Source: Pseudomonadota bacterium
Lineage (GTDB): Bacteria > Myxococcota_A > UBA796 > CAJQPC01
Direction of reading: 5' to 3'
DNA: 64,000 nt
Assembly (NCBI GenBank): GCA_024228935.1
Contig: JAAESX010000351.1
Span: forward strand, 1-64,000
The notes below the pieces were generated by a model. It was given only the letters and a program-made list of their open reading frames with translations, did not search any database and had not been told where the DNA came from. Of this stretch, positions 1 to 8,927 are shown piece by piece (within the stretch, counting starts at the first letter, position 1; every line of letters begins with the position of its first letter). The translations under genes and the position numbers were made by a program.

Positions 1-1432
1 AGTTCATCTGGTAGATGCCGCGGATCATGTCGTCGGCGTCGCCCAGCGCGTAGGTCACGCACTGGACCCACTCCTGCTCGTCGTACGAGGGCCCGCCGTA
101 GGCCACCATCCGGTTCATCTTCATCACCAGCGCGTCGCGGGTGTTCCGGATGCCGTAGGCCGCGGTGTCGGCGTAGGCCGTCGATGTCAGGCGAGGCATC
201 TCGTTGGCCACCGCGCGCTTCGCCTGGTCGCACTTTCGCTCGGCGGCCGCCTCGGCGGCCTCGATGCGTGCGATCTCGGCCTCGGCCTCGGCCAGGACCC
301 CCTGGAAGCAGGTCGCCGTGTGGAAGGCCGGCGCTGCCAGCTCTGCCGCCGCCGCCCCGGCCACGAAGTACGGCTCCTCCTCCGACTGCAACTGCACGCA
401 GGTCGTCAGGCCTCTCAGCGCCGGCGTCTTGTCCCGATGCCGGGCCACCATGTTCGGCAGCTCGGCGTCCCAGTCTGCCTCGCCGCGCTCGGCCCCCTTG
501 GCCAGACGCTGGGCCCAGGCGGAGTCCAGGTCCTCCCAGATCTCCGTGCAGGCGGGGACGTCGCCCAGCCCCTCGAACTGCTCTGACCGGCGCTCCAGGT
601 GCTCGCCGCTCCAGCCCTCGGCGAAGCCTTCGCAGTAGTCCGTCCACATCTCGGTCTCGCCGGACCCGGCGCGCTCGGCGATGTCGTTCGCGGTCTGAAG
701 GTCGGCGACGTCGGCGGTGGCGGCGAGCCGGCGCACCTCGGCTGCGCGCACGTCGAACCACGCCTCGGTCCCCGTGAGATCCAGGTCCTGTCGACCCGCG
801 GGGCCCTCGAGGCGGACCTGGACCCGGTCGACGTCGGGCACGGCGAACACCAGGCGGGTGCTTCCGTCCTCGCCCGTGCTGCCCTGGTCGATGACCTCGC
901 CTCCCATCGTGGTCACGAGCACCGTCCCGATCCAGGGGCTCTTCTTCCCGTCCTGGATGGTCGACCGGGACTCGACCCGACGGTCCTTCCGACGCGCCGG
1001 CAACAGCGGCGTCGCGTACTGGAACGACCCGGCGATGAGGATGGGCGCGCCCAGGATGACGAACCCGCCCAGGCCCGCGCCCCAGTTGAAGATGGGCTCG
1101 CCGTCGGCGTTGTCCCCCTCGGACAGCGCGTAGCCGCCACCGACCAGCCCGAGGAAGCCGGTCACGCCGCCGGTCGCCATCCAGGTGTTTCCGGCCTCGA
1201 CCGCGCTCTCGGTGCTGTAGCGACCGACCTGGGCGTGCCGGTAGGACTGCGTGACCTGGTCGAGCGCCTGCTCGGTCACGTGGACGCGCACGGCGATCTC
1301 GTCGAACCCCGCGTCCTCGACGCTGGCCTCGAGCAGGTACCTCGGGTGGACGGCGACGATCTCGGGCTTGCCCTTGGTCTTCACCTCGGGGGTCCAGGTG
1401 CGCTGGGCGCACGCCAAGGTCAGTAGAAGCAT
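1..1432 (-). CDS. Lipoprotein of unknown function, C-terminus outside the window
   Basis: The minus-strand frame is open from an ATG to the window edge, giving at least 477 residues. The protein starts MLLLTLACAQ, an extremely short hydrophobic segment ending in a lipobox (LTLAC), so it is probably lipidated after residue 7. Two hydrophobic stretches at about residues 85-105 and 115-137 could be membrane segments. After them comes a soluble region with VLVTTMGGEVIDQGSTGEDG and VRLEGPAGRQ, which looks like a carboxypeptidase-regulatory or Ig-type beta fold, then an acidic, Cys-containing helical part. No family is recognised. It diverges from the M13 peptidase gene with only 41 bp between the starts. 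Codon use matches the neighbours, so the gene is probably real. Confidence 0.72.
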   Translation of the reverse strand, partial: MLLLTLACAQRTWTPEVKTKGKPEIVAVHPRYLLEASVEDAGFDEIAVRVHVTEQALDQVTQSYRHAQVGRYSTESAVEAGNTWMATGGVTGFLGLVGGGYALSEGDNADGEPIFNWGAGLGGFVILGAPILIAGSFQYATPLLPARRKDRRVESRSTIQDGKKSPWIGTVLVTTMGGEVIDQGSTGEDGSTRLVFAVPDVDRVQVRLEGPAGRQDLDLTGTEAWFDVRAAEVRRLAATADVADLQTANDIAERAGSGETEMWTDYCEGFAEGWSGEHLERRSEQFEGLGDVPACTEIWEDLDSAWAQRLAKGAERGEADWDAELPNMVARHRDKTPALRGLTTCVQLQSEEEPYFVAGAAAAELAAPAFHTATCFQGVLAEAEAEIARIEAAEAAAERKCDQAKRAVANEMPRLTSTAYADTAAYGIRNTRDALVMKMNRMVAYGGPSYDEQEWVQCVTYALGDADDMIRGIYQMN

Positions 1433-1473
1433 GGGACGCTGCTATCACCCGGGGATCGAGATAGCAGCGGGTC

Positions 1474-3612
1474 ATGTTGACCACCCTGATGCTCCTGTCC
1501 TGCGGTCCCAAGGACCCGCCCGCCGTCGCCGCCGACCCCGAGGTCACCCAGGTGGCCGCCGCTCCCGAGCGCGTGCTCGAGACCGTCACGCCCGACGACT
1601 GGGGCGAGTGGGGCGTCAACCTGACGACCATGGACGCCGAGGTGAAGCCCGGCGACGACTTCTTCATGCACGTCAACGGCAGCTGGTACGCGGACTTCGA
1701 GATGCCCGCCGACCGCACCCGCTACGGCGCCTTCGACCTGCTGCGGGAGAAGTCCGAGCAGCGCGTGCTGTGGATCATCGAGGACCTGGCCGCCGAGAAG
1801 CCCGCCGTCGACACGCCGCGCGGCAAGGTCTCGGCCTTCTACAACGCCTTCATGGACAGCGACGGTATCGATGCCGCCGGACTGACCTCGGCCCAGCCGT
1901 ACCTGGACCGCATCTCGGCGGTCGAGACGCGCGAGGACCTGGCCAAGCTGTTCGTCGAGCCGGGCTACCCGGCGCCGTTCGGTGGCTACGTCTTCGCCGA
2001 CCCGAAGGACCCCAGCGACAACATCATGAACATCGGCCTGTCGGGCCTGGGTATGGGCGACCGGGACTACTACCTCAAGGACGACGAGAGCTCGGTCGAG
2101 AAGCGTGCGGCGTACGTGACGATGCTCACGGCGCTCTTCACCGAGCTGGGCGAGGCCGACCCCGCCGCCACCGCCGCCGCGGTCATGGAGCTCGAGACCG
2201 AGCTCGCCAGGACCCACTGGGACCGCGCCGTCCGCCGGAACCCCGATCTGACCTACAACAAGCTCAGCCGGGACGAGCTCGTGGTGCTGGGTGGTGACTT
2301 CCCGGTCGCCGCGATGCTGGACGCGTGGGGCCTCTCCGGCGAGACCGAGATGCTCGTGTCGCTGGTGCCGCCGACCGACGAGGAGCTCAAGGCCGCGAAC
2401 GTCTCGGCCGAGGACGCCGAGGCCGGCATCGGTACCGGCTTCCCCGGCGCGTTCGAGCTCGCCCAGAACGGCGACCTCGCCACCTGGAAGTCCTGGATGC
2501 AGGTCCACTTCCTGGTCGACCACGCGAGCGTGCTCCCCAGCTCGATCGACGCCACCACCTTTGCCTTCTACGGCACGGCCATGCGTGGCCAGACCGAGCA
2601 GCGTCCTCGCTGGAAGCGCGGGGTCCAGTCCACGCAGGGCAGCCTGGGCGAGGTCATCGGCGAGGTCTACGTCGAGCGGCACTTCCCGCCCGCCGCTCGA
2701 GCCGAGATGGACGAGCTGGTCGCGAACCTGCGCCTGGCGATGGCCGCGAACCTCGAAGAGCTCGAGTGGATGGGCGACACGACCAAGGTCAAGGCCAACG
2801 AGAAGCTCGACAGCTTCAACCCGAAGATCGGGTACCCGGACGAGTTCGAGAGCTACGACGGCCTGGTCGTCGGTGACGGCGCGCTCGCCAACGACATGGC
2901 GGTCGCGACCTGGGGCACGGCCGACAACATGGCCGATCTGTCCAAGCCGGTGGACCGGGACAAGTGGTTCATGCCGCCCCAGACGGTCAACGCCTACTAC
3001 AACCCGGTCTTCAACGAGATCGTCTTCCCGGCGGCCATCCTCGAGGCGCCGTTCTTCGGCCTGACCGCGGACCCCGCCGTGAACTACGGGGCCATCGGCG
3101 GCGTCATCGGCCACGAGATGGGCCACGGCTTCGACGACCAGGGCGCGAAGTTCGATGCCGACGGCGTGCTCGCCAACTGGTGGACCGACGAGGACCTCGA
3201 GGCCTTCCGCGCGCTCACCGACGCGCTCGTCGCCCAGTACGACGGCTACTGCCCGCTCGATGACGGCGAGACCTGCGTGAACGGCCGGCTGACCCTCGGC
3301 GAGAACATCGGCGATCTGGGCGGTCTGTCGCTGGCATACCGCGCCTACAAGCTCTCGTTGAACGGCGAAGAAGACGCGGTGATCGACGGCCTGACCGGCG
3401 ACCAGCGCTTCTTCCTGTCCTGGGCCCAGGTCTGGCGCAGCAAGTACCGGGACGAGGCCCTGCGTCAGCAGATGGTCACCGACCCGCACTCGCCGGCGCT
3501 CTACCGTGTGAACGGCTCGGTCCGGAACCTGCAGCCCTGGTACGACGCGTTCGACGTGCAGGAGGGCGACGCCCTGTACCTGCCGCCGGACGAGCGCATC
3601 GTCATCTGGTGA
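1474..3612 (+). CDS. M13-family zinc metallopeptidase (neprilysin/PepO-like), lipoprotein
   Basis: This 712-residue protein belongs to the neprilysin/endothelin-converting-enzyme family of peptide-cleaving zinc peptidases and has the normal family length. The zinc motif HEMGH is at residues 547-551 and the third ligand and partner motif ENIGD at 610-614. The family block NAYYNP precedes the zinc site, and the N-terminal region starts with the typical DDFFMHVNGSW. The start MLTTLMLLSCGPKDPP is a short lipoprotein signal with Cys10, so the enzyme probably sits on the periplasmic side of a membrane. The stop overlaps the start of a DUF420-like gene, which suggests co-transcription. Family assignment is secure; substrate is unknown. 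Confidence 0.95.
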   Translation: MLTTLMLLSCGPKDPPAVAADPEVTQVAAAPERVLETVTPDDWGEWGVNLTTMDAEVKPGDDFFMHVNGSWYADFEMPADRTRYGAFDLLREKSEQRVLWIIEDLAAEKPAVDTPRGKVSAFYNAFMDSDGIDAAGLTSAQPYLDRISAVETREDLAKLFVEPGYPAPFGGYVFADPKDPSDNIMNIGLSGLGMGDRDYYLKDDESSVEKRAAYVTMLTALFTELGEADPAATAAAVMELETELARTHWDRAVRRNPDLTYNKLSRDELVVLGGDFPVAAMLDAWGLSGETEMLVSLVPPTDEELKAANVSAEDAEAGIGTGFPGAFELAQNGDLATWKSWMQVHFLVDHASVLPSSIDATTFAFYGTAMRGQTEQRPRWKRGVQSTQGSLGEVIGEVYVERHFPPAARAEMDELVANLRLAMAANLEELEWMGDTTKVKANEKLDSFNPKIGYPDEFESYDGLVVGDGALANDMAVATWGTADNMADLSKPVDRDKWFMPPQTVNAYYNPVFNEIVFPAAILEAPFFGLTADPAVNYGAIGGVIGHEMGHGFDDQGAKFDADGVLANWWTDEDLEAFRALTDALVAQYDGYCPLDDGETCVNGRLTLGENIGDLGGLSLAYRAYKLSLNGEEDAVIDGLTGDQRFFLSWAQVWRSKYRDEALRQQMVTDPHSPALYRVNGSVRNLQPWYDAFDVQEGDALYLPPDERIVIW

Positions 3613-3926
3613 TGCTCCCGGCCGGCTTCTTCGGGACCCGCGCCGACGTCCTGATGGACCTCGTCATCGTGTCCTTCGTGGTCATCCTCCCGACGCTGCT
3701 CGTCTCCTGGCGGCAGGCGCGGTCGGGGGCCTACACCGGGCACAAGCGCATCCAGGTCGGGCTGTTCTCCATCCTGGCGGTCGCGGTCCTGCTGTTCGAG
3801 ATCGACATGCGGCTCCAGGGCCCGAGGCGTCGACGGCGTCGGTGGCGACGGCGAGCAGCTCGTCGAGACCCGTGCCCTTGTGCGCGAGCCCGACGACCCG
3901 CACCGCCTGGTCCCGGAGCTCGGTGA
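3612..3926 (+). CDS. N-terminal part of a DUF420-like membrane protein, 3'-truncated
   Basis: The first 70 residues (MLPAGFFGTRADVLMDLVIV onward) contain two hydrophobic helices and the GHKRIQVG and FEIDMRL motifs, which resemble DUF420/YozB-like small membrane proteins. After MRLQG, at about position 3822, the translation becomes Arg-rich and unlike a membrane protein. From that point the sequence is the antisense of a von Willebrand A gene. The family normally continues with further helices, so this gene has lost its 3' half at a junction. The start overlaps the peptidase stop; a GTG three bases upstream is an alternative. Either a real deletion or an assembly chimera could explain it. Confidence 0.55.
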   Translation: MLPAGFFGTRADVLMDLVIVSFVVILPTLLVSWRQARSGAYTGHKRIQVGLFSILAVAVLLFEIDMRLQGPRRRRRRWRRRAARRDPCPCARARRPAPPGPGAR

Positions 3927-4996
3927 CCACCTCGGTGTAGACCGGCGCGTCGAAGCCGAGCGCTCCCGAGCTGTACAGGTTCTCGCCGAGCGCGTCGTTG
4001 TGCGAGGTCGCGTCGGTGATGAGGACCACGACGGCGATCGCCTGGGCGCGGAAGCACGGGTGTCCGAAGGTGTCGCCGGTACACGTCGAGGCCGCAGTCC
4101 AGGCCCCGAGCGCGTCGCCGGTGGCCGTCGCGTACAGCGCAGGGCCCTGGCTCTCGGGCACGTCCGAGCCGCCGTCGGGCTCGAGCAACGCGACCGCATC
4201 CGCCAGCTCGTTATGGTCGCTCGTCAGGTCGACGAGCGGCGTGAAGGCCTGGTCGGTCTCCTCGCCGTAGGGGTGGACGCCGAAGTCCTGGAAGGCGCCG
4301 AGGCCGAACTGGCTGTCCGGGACGACCGCCTCGACGTCGTCGAGCAGGGTGCCGGAGACCGCCGAGTCCAGCTGGGACAGAGCGCCGCCCATCGAGGCCG
4401 TCCGGTCGGTCAACAGGTAGACGTCCAAGGTCTGGACCGAGAGCTCGCTCGCCCATCGGGTCGTGTCGCCATCAGTCCCGTAAGGCGCGACCAGCGCCAG
4501 GATGCCGCGCTCGCTCGGGTTGTCGCTCGCGTCGTTGGCGTCCGTTCCGGTCGACAGCTCGACCAGGTCCGAGGCACCGTCCGCGTCGGTGTCCTCGGAG
4601 CGGGGGGTCGGTCCCGGCCTGGACCTCGCGCGCATCGGAGACGCCGTCCCCGTCGCTGTCGAGATCCTGGAAGTCCGGGACCCCGTCCTCGTCGGTGTCG
4701 AGCGGGTTCTTCGGGTCGTCGCCGGCCTCCCAGGCGTCCTCGAGGCCGTCGCCGTCGGAGTCCAGGTCCAGGTTGTCGGTGACGCCGACGCCGTCGGTGT
4801 CCTCGGTGCCCTCGACGAAGTCCGGGATCCCGTCGCCGTCGCTGTCGAGCGGCGGTTCTCCGGTGTCCTCGCTGTCCGGGGTGCTGTCGACGGGGCTGTC
4901 CACCGTGCTGTCGACCGGCTCGTCGCTGTGCGGCGGGGCGCTGTGGTCGGGGTCGGGGCGCGGGCAGCCGGCGAGCAGGAAGAGGAGAGGGGTCAC
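3682..4996 (-). pseudogene. VWA-domain lipoprotein with thrombospondin-type-3-like repeats; frameshifted and 3'-truncated
   Basis: The GTG start has a good ribosome binding site (GGAGG, about 6 nt upstream) and gives MTPLLFLLAGCPRPDPD, a lipoprotein signal. A tether rich in PVDS follows, then DSDGDGI/LDSDGDGL calcium-binding repeats. At about 4606 the frame breaks in a run of six C (minus strand); removing one C joins AGTDPRSEDTDADG smoothly. The second part is a VWA domain with a MIDAS-like YLLTDRTASMGG (normally DxSxS; here Asp-Arg-Thr-Ala-Ser). The homologous sequence ends near 3822 at VATDAVDAS, after which the frame reads the antisense of the DUF420-like gene. Such VWA proteins are usually longer, so the 3' end is missing. 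Confidence 0.7.
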
Positions 4997-5038
4997 GGGG
5001 GCCTCCAGTCCTTCGGAAGACTGCAAACCCCGGGCCAG

Positions 5039-5695
5039 TCAGGTCGTGGCCACCCAGATCGTGTGCCGCGGACCCTTGCCGTTGGCCCGCGCTCGGACCG
5101 TGTGCGGGGTCGCGTAGAACCCCGCCTGGCGTAGGCGGCGGGTGAATGCGTCGTCGGGATGGGCCGACCAGACGGCCAGGGTCCCGCCGGGTGCGAGCAC
5201 TCGGTGGAGCTTTGCCAGGCCCGTCCGGCCGTACAGCCAGCCGTTGGACTCCTGTGTCAATCCGCCCGGTCCGTTGTCGACATCGAGCAGGATGGCGTCC
5301 CAGTGGCCGGTGATCTGCTCGCGCACGTCGCGCACGACCACGCGCACCCTGGGGTCCTCGAGCGGGCGCCCGGCCAGCTCGCCGACCACGCCGCGATTCC
5401 ATCGGACCACCGCGTCGCTCAGCTCGCAGACCGTGACCTCGACCTGCGGGCCGACCGCCGAGCAGGTGGCCGCCAGGGTGAAGCCCATCCCCAGTCCGCC
5501 GACCAGCACGCGCCCTCGAGGAGGGACATCGCCGCAGGCCAGGCGCGCCATCGCCTCCTCGGAGCCGTGCATCCGGCTGTTCATCAGCTCGGCGCCGTCG
5601 ATGCGGATCGACAGCTCGTCGTTCCGTCGGTGCAGGCTCAGCTCGCCGTTGCCATCGGGGGTGCCGGCGCTGTCGAGCAGCTCCCACCGCGTCAT
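5039..5695 (-). CDS. Spermidine-synthase-like / SAM-dependent methyltransferase-fold protein
   Basis: The 218-residue protein has the Rossmann-fold nucleotide motif VLVGGLGMGFTLAA at about residues 63-76, an acidic VCELSD second strand and ILLDVDNGP at the position of the catalytic aspartate loop of spermidine synthases. It lacks the N-terminal beta domain of true SpeE enzymes and is short for the family, so the acceptor substrate is unknown. Its start overlaps the stop of the upstream flavin oxidoreductase (ATGA), so the two are probably translated together. It is the last intact gene before the damaged VWA gene. Confidence 0.8.
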   Translation of the reverse strand: MTRWELLDSAGTPDGNGELSLHRRNDELSIRIDGAELMNSRMHGSEEAMARLACGDVPPRGRVLVGGLGMGFTLAATCSAVGPQVEVTVCELSDAVVRWNRGVVGELAGRPLEDPRVRVVVRDVREQITGHWDAILLDVDNGPGGLTQESNGWLYGRTGLAKLHRVLAPGGTLAVWSAHPDDAFTRRLRQAGFYATPHTVRARANGKGPRHTIWVATT

Positions 5696-6870
5696 CGGGC
5701 GCGCCGCGACCTGAGACCGTTCAGGCCCACCCGCCAGATCGTCGCCAGCGCCGAGACCAGTCCCCCCTCGTCGGGCACCGTGGGTCGTCCTTCGGCCAGC
5801 CGATGGAGCTGCCCCTCGTACCAGGTGATCTCGAGCCCACCCAGGTGGATCGGGCCCAGGTCGATGGTGCGACGCGGGACGTCCTGCCGCACGTCGCCTC
5901 GGGTCAGGAGCTTCCTCGGGAGGTCGGGGTCGATGGCGACCGTGCGGGCCAGCCCGACCAGATCGACCGCCCCGGTCTCCAGCGCGGCGGCCATCGCGCT
6001 ACCGGACCGGAAGCCCCCCGTGACGCACAGCACCGCGTCGACGTCCGCGCGGATCCGCTCGGCGAAGCGCAGGAAGTAGGCCTCGTACGTCCCACCGCTG
6101 ACCTCGAGGAAGTCGATGCCCTCGTCGGCGAGCGCCTGGATGGTGCGGGTCGACTCTTCCTCGGAGATGCCTCCACGCTGGAAGTCCGCCGAGTTCAGCT
6201 TGATGGCGACCCCGAAGCCCGACGAGGTCGCCGCCCGCATCGCCCGGTAGACCTCGAGCACGAAGCGGCGCCTGTTCGTCTCGTCGCCGCCCCACCGGTC
6301 CGAGCGCTTGTTCGTGTGCGGGGACAGGAACTGGCTGACGAGGTACCCGTGGGCGCCGTGGATCTGGACCCCGTCGAACCCGGCCTGCTCGCAGACCCGA
6401 GCGGCGGCGCCGAAGCGCTGGATGATGTCGTGGATCTGGGGCTCGGTCAGGGCGCGAGGGGTCGCGAACGCGCCTCTCAGCGTCGGCTTGAACGGGACCG
6501 CCGAGGGGGCGACCGAGCCGTCGTTCAGGAACTTCGGGACCTGTCGATCGGGGTGGTTGACCTGGACGTACACCAGCCCGCCGCGTCGCTTGGCCGCGCT
6601 CGCCCAGCGTCGGAGCTCGGGCAGGTCGCGGTCGTCCTCGAGCACGCCGTTCCCGGGCTCGCCCACGGCGTTGCGGTCGACCATCACGTTGCCGGTGACC
6701 GACAGGCCGATGCCGCCGTCGGCCCACCGTCCGTACAGGGTCGCCATGCTCGCGGGCACGGTGCAGTCGGGCCGCCCCAGCGTCTCGCTCATCGCCGACT
6801 TCAGCAGCCGGTTCGGGACCACCTGTCCGTTCGGCAAGGTGAGTGGCTGACCGAGCGTGTCCTGGATCAT
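5692..6870 (-). CDS. NADH:flavin oxidoreductase, Old Yellow Enzyme family (paralog 1)
   Basis: This 392-residue FMN-dependent TIM-barrel enzyme contains the substrate/FMN histidine motif QIHGAHGYLVSQFLSP, LEVSGGTYEA, and the phosphate-binding CVTGGFRSGSAM. It is closely related to the gene at 13.0-14.3 kb: both begin MIQDTLG.PLTLPNGQVVPN and end FRSRRAR or LRSRRAR. This copy lacks about 17 residues after GGTYEA that the other copy has, and reads NHPDRQ where the paralog has the usual NHPGRQ. It overlaps the downstream spermidine-synthase-like gene and diverges from the YceI-like gene with 18 bp between starts. Family is secure; electron acceptor unknown. Confidence 0.93.
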   Translation of the reverse strand: MIQDTLGQPLTLPNGQVVPNRLLKSAMSETLGRPDCTVPASMATLYGRWADGGIGLSVTGNVMVDRNAVGEPGNGVLEDDRDLPELRRWASAAKRRGGLVYVQVNHPDRQVPKFLNDGSVAPSAVPFKPTLRGAFATPRALTEPQIHDIIQRFGAAARVCEQAGFDGVQIHGAHGYLVSQFLSPHTNKRSDRWGGDETNRRRFVLEVYRAMRAATSSGFGVAIKLNSADFQRGGISEEESTRTIQALADEGIDFLEVSGGTYEAYFLRFAERIRADVDAVLCVTGGFRSGSAMAAALETGAVDLVGLARTVAIDPDLPRKLLTRGDVRQDVPRRTIDLGPIHLGGLEITWYEGQLHRLAEGRPTVPDEGGLVSALATIWRVGLNGLRSRRAR

Positions 6871-6888
6871 GCGAGATAGGTACTACGC

Positions 6889-7353
6889 ATGGACGTCACG
6901 ATCGAGATTCTGACCTTCAAGGAAGGGCTGCTGTCCCGGGTCGCGCACGACCTGAAGCTGTCGGTGGTGGGGGGCGTCGTGATCGAGGACGACGGGTCCG
7001 CGCGCATCGATCCGAGGTCGATCCGGGTCGTCCACGCGATGAACAAGGGCGCTCCCGACCTGGGGGCGCTGTCCGACGGCGACAAGCGGAAGATCGAGAA
7101 GAGCATGCGAGCCGACGTCCTGCACGTCGGCCGGTACCCCGAGATCCGGTTCGTGCCGACATCGGCGGACCAGAATCGCCTCGCGGGCCACCTGCACCTG
7201 CACGGCGCTCGGAGGGCGATCGAGCTGGTGTTCCAGGACGGCGAGGCGCGGGTGCGGCTCCATCAGCCGGACTTCGGGATCAAGCCGTTCAGCGCCATGA
7301 TGGGGGCGCTCAAGGTGAAGCCGGGGGTCGAAGTGCGGGTGACGAGGACATGA
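6889..7353 (+). CDS. YceI-like family protein
   Basis: The 154-residue product reads as a compact beta-rich protein with the pattern FKEGLLSRVAHDLKLSV and YPEIRFVPTS, followed by GHLHLHGARRAIEL, matching the YceI lipocalin-like fold that binds isoprenoid-type lipids in characterised members. There is no signal peptide, so this member is probably cytoplasmic. Its stop overlaps the start of the AbgT-type transporter (ATGA), so the two are likely co-translated. Function beyond the fold is inference. Confidence 0.78.
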   Translation: MDVTIEILTFKEGLLSRVAHDLKLSVVGGVVIEDDGSARIDPRSIRVVHAMNKGAPDLGALSDGDKRKIEKSMRADVLHVGRYPEIRFVPTSADQNRLAGHLHLHGARRAIELVFQDGEARVRLHQPDFGIKPFSAMMGALKVKPGVEVRVTRT

Positions 7354-8927
7354 CGGCCGCGGAGACCGGCAACAAGGGCTTCCTCGGCTGGGTCGAGCGC
7401 GTTGGAAACCGGCTCCCCGACCCGGTCTTCATCTTCTTCTACTTGATCCTGGTGCTGATGGGCATCTCGGTGGTCTGCGCCCTGGTCGGGCTGTCGGCGC
7501 CGCACCCCACCAAGCTGACCGAGGACGGCGCCCCGCTGATCCTCGAGGCCGTGAGCCTGCTGGCCGGCGAGAACATCCAGAAGCTCTGGGTGGAGATGCC
7601 GAAGACGTTCACGCACTTCCACCCCCTGGGGTACGTGCTGGTCGTGATGCTCGGCGCGGGCGTCGCCGAGCGCTCGGGCCTGTTCGACAGCGCGATGCGT
7701 TCCGCGGTCCGCAAGGCCCCGCGCTGGCTCCTGACGCCCACCGTGGCGCTCGTGGCCATGCTCGGAAACCACGCCGCCGACGCCGCCTACGTCGTCCTGA
7801 TCCCGCTCGCGGCGGTCCTCTACTCGGCCGCCGGTCGCCACCCGCTGGCGGGCATCGCAGCCAGCTTCGCGGGGGTCAGCGGGGGCTTCTCCGCCAACCT
7901 GGCTCCGGGCCAGCTGGACGCGCTCCTGTTCGGCATCACCGAGCAGGCCGCCGAGGCCCTCGTCCCGACGTACGACGCGAACATCGCCGGCAACTGGTAC
8001 TTCATCGCCGTCCTGACGTTCCTGTACCTGCCCATCATCTGGTACGTGACCGACCGGATCGTCGAGCCGCGCCTGGGAGCGTTCGAGGGCGAGCACGGCG
8101 AGGACCCCGACGCGCCGCTGACCGCAGCCCAGACCAAGGGTCTGAAGTGGGCGGCGCTGGCAACGGTCACGGTGTGTGCGCTGTGGGCGTCGATGGCGCT
8201 CGGCCCGGGCACCCCGCTCATCGACGAGGCCGCGTGCTCGGACGCCGATCTGGCTGCTGGGGCCTGCTCGGTCCACACACGCCTGTCGCCGTTCTACAAG
8301 TCGCTGGTCGCTGGATTCCTCGTGCTCTTCCTGGCCGCAGGCTGGGCGTACGGCGCCGCCGCGGGGACCGTGAAGGGCCACGCCGACATCGTGAAGATGA
8401 TGACCGAGTCGATGAAGGCGCTCGGGTACTACCTGGTGCTTGCGTTCGCCGCGGCCCACTTCGTCGCGATGTTCAACTGGTCGAACCTGGGCCTCATCTC
8501 GGCGGTCCACGGCGCCTCGGCCATCGAGAGCAGCGGCCTCCCGCTGCCCATCCTGCTCGGGCTCATCGTCATCTTCGGCGGCATCATCAACCTGGTCATC
8601 GGCTCGGCCAGCGCGAAGTGGGCGCTCCTGGCGCCGGTCCTCGTCCCGATGCTGATGCTGCTGGGTGTCAGCCCCGAAGGCGCGACCGCGGCGTACCGGG
8701 TCGGCGACAGCGCCACCAACATCATCACGCCGCTGATGGTGTACTTCCCGCTCATCCTGGTCTTCTGTCGGCGCTGGAAGCCCACGTTCGGGCTCGGCAG
8801 CCTGATGGCGATGATGAGCCCGTACTCGGTGTGGCTCTTCCTCGGAGGTCTGACGATGACGGTCGTCTGGGTCTTCAGCGGGATGGACCTCGGACCGGGC
8901 GCGCCTGTGACCTACGAGCTGCCGTAG
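7350..8927 (+). CDS. AbgT-family transporter (p-aminobenzoyl-glutamate transporter-like)
   Basis: A 525-residue polytopic membrane protein with about 12 hydrophobic segments. It starts with the family-typical VERVGNRLPDPVFIFFYLIL and contains SGGFSANLAPGQLDALLFG, SASAKWALLAPVLVPMLM and RVGDSATNIITPLMVYFPLI, all characteristic of AbgT transporters. The N-terminal 30 residues precede the first helix. Characterised AbgT members import p-aminobenzoyl-glutamate or export sulfonamides. It is coupled to the YceI-like gene upstream and to the esterase-like gene downstream (its TAG shares a base with the next GTG). Confidence 0.95.
   Translation: MTAAETGNKGFLGWVERVGNRLPDPVFIFFYLILVLMGISVVCALVGLSAPHPTKLTEDGAPLILEAVSLLAGENIQKLWVEMPKTFTHFHPLGYVLVVMLGAGVAERSGLFDSAMRSAVRKAPRWLLTPTVALVAMLGNHAADAAYVVLIPLAAVLYSAAGRHPLAGIAASFAGVSGGFSANLAPGQLDALLFGITEQAAEALVPTYDANIAGNWYFIAVLTFLYLPIIWYVTDRIVEPRLGAFEGEHGEDPDAPLTAAQTKGLKWAALATVTVCALWASMALGPGTPLIDEAACSDADLAAGACSVHTRLSPFYKSLVAGFLVLFLAAGWAYGAAAGTVKGHADIVKMMTESMKALGYYLVLAFAAAHFVAMFNWSNLGLISAVHGASAIESSGLPLPILLGLIVIFGGIINLVIGSASAKWALLAPVLVPMLMLLGVSPEGATAAYRVGDSATNIITPLMVYFPLILVFCRRWKPTFGLGSLMAMMSPYSVWLFLGGLTMTVVWVFSGMDLGPGAPVTYELP

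Noticed and set aside
184..777. Several plus-strand frames in the first 1.4 kb
   Set aside because: All are antisense to the minus-strand lipoprotein, whose translation is better in composition and starts with a lipobox.
1420..3489. Minus-strand frame of 689 codons
   Set aside because: Antisense of the M13 peptidase with its zinc motif; translation is low complexity and motif free.
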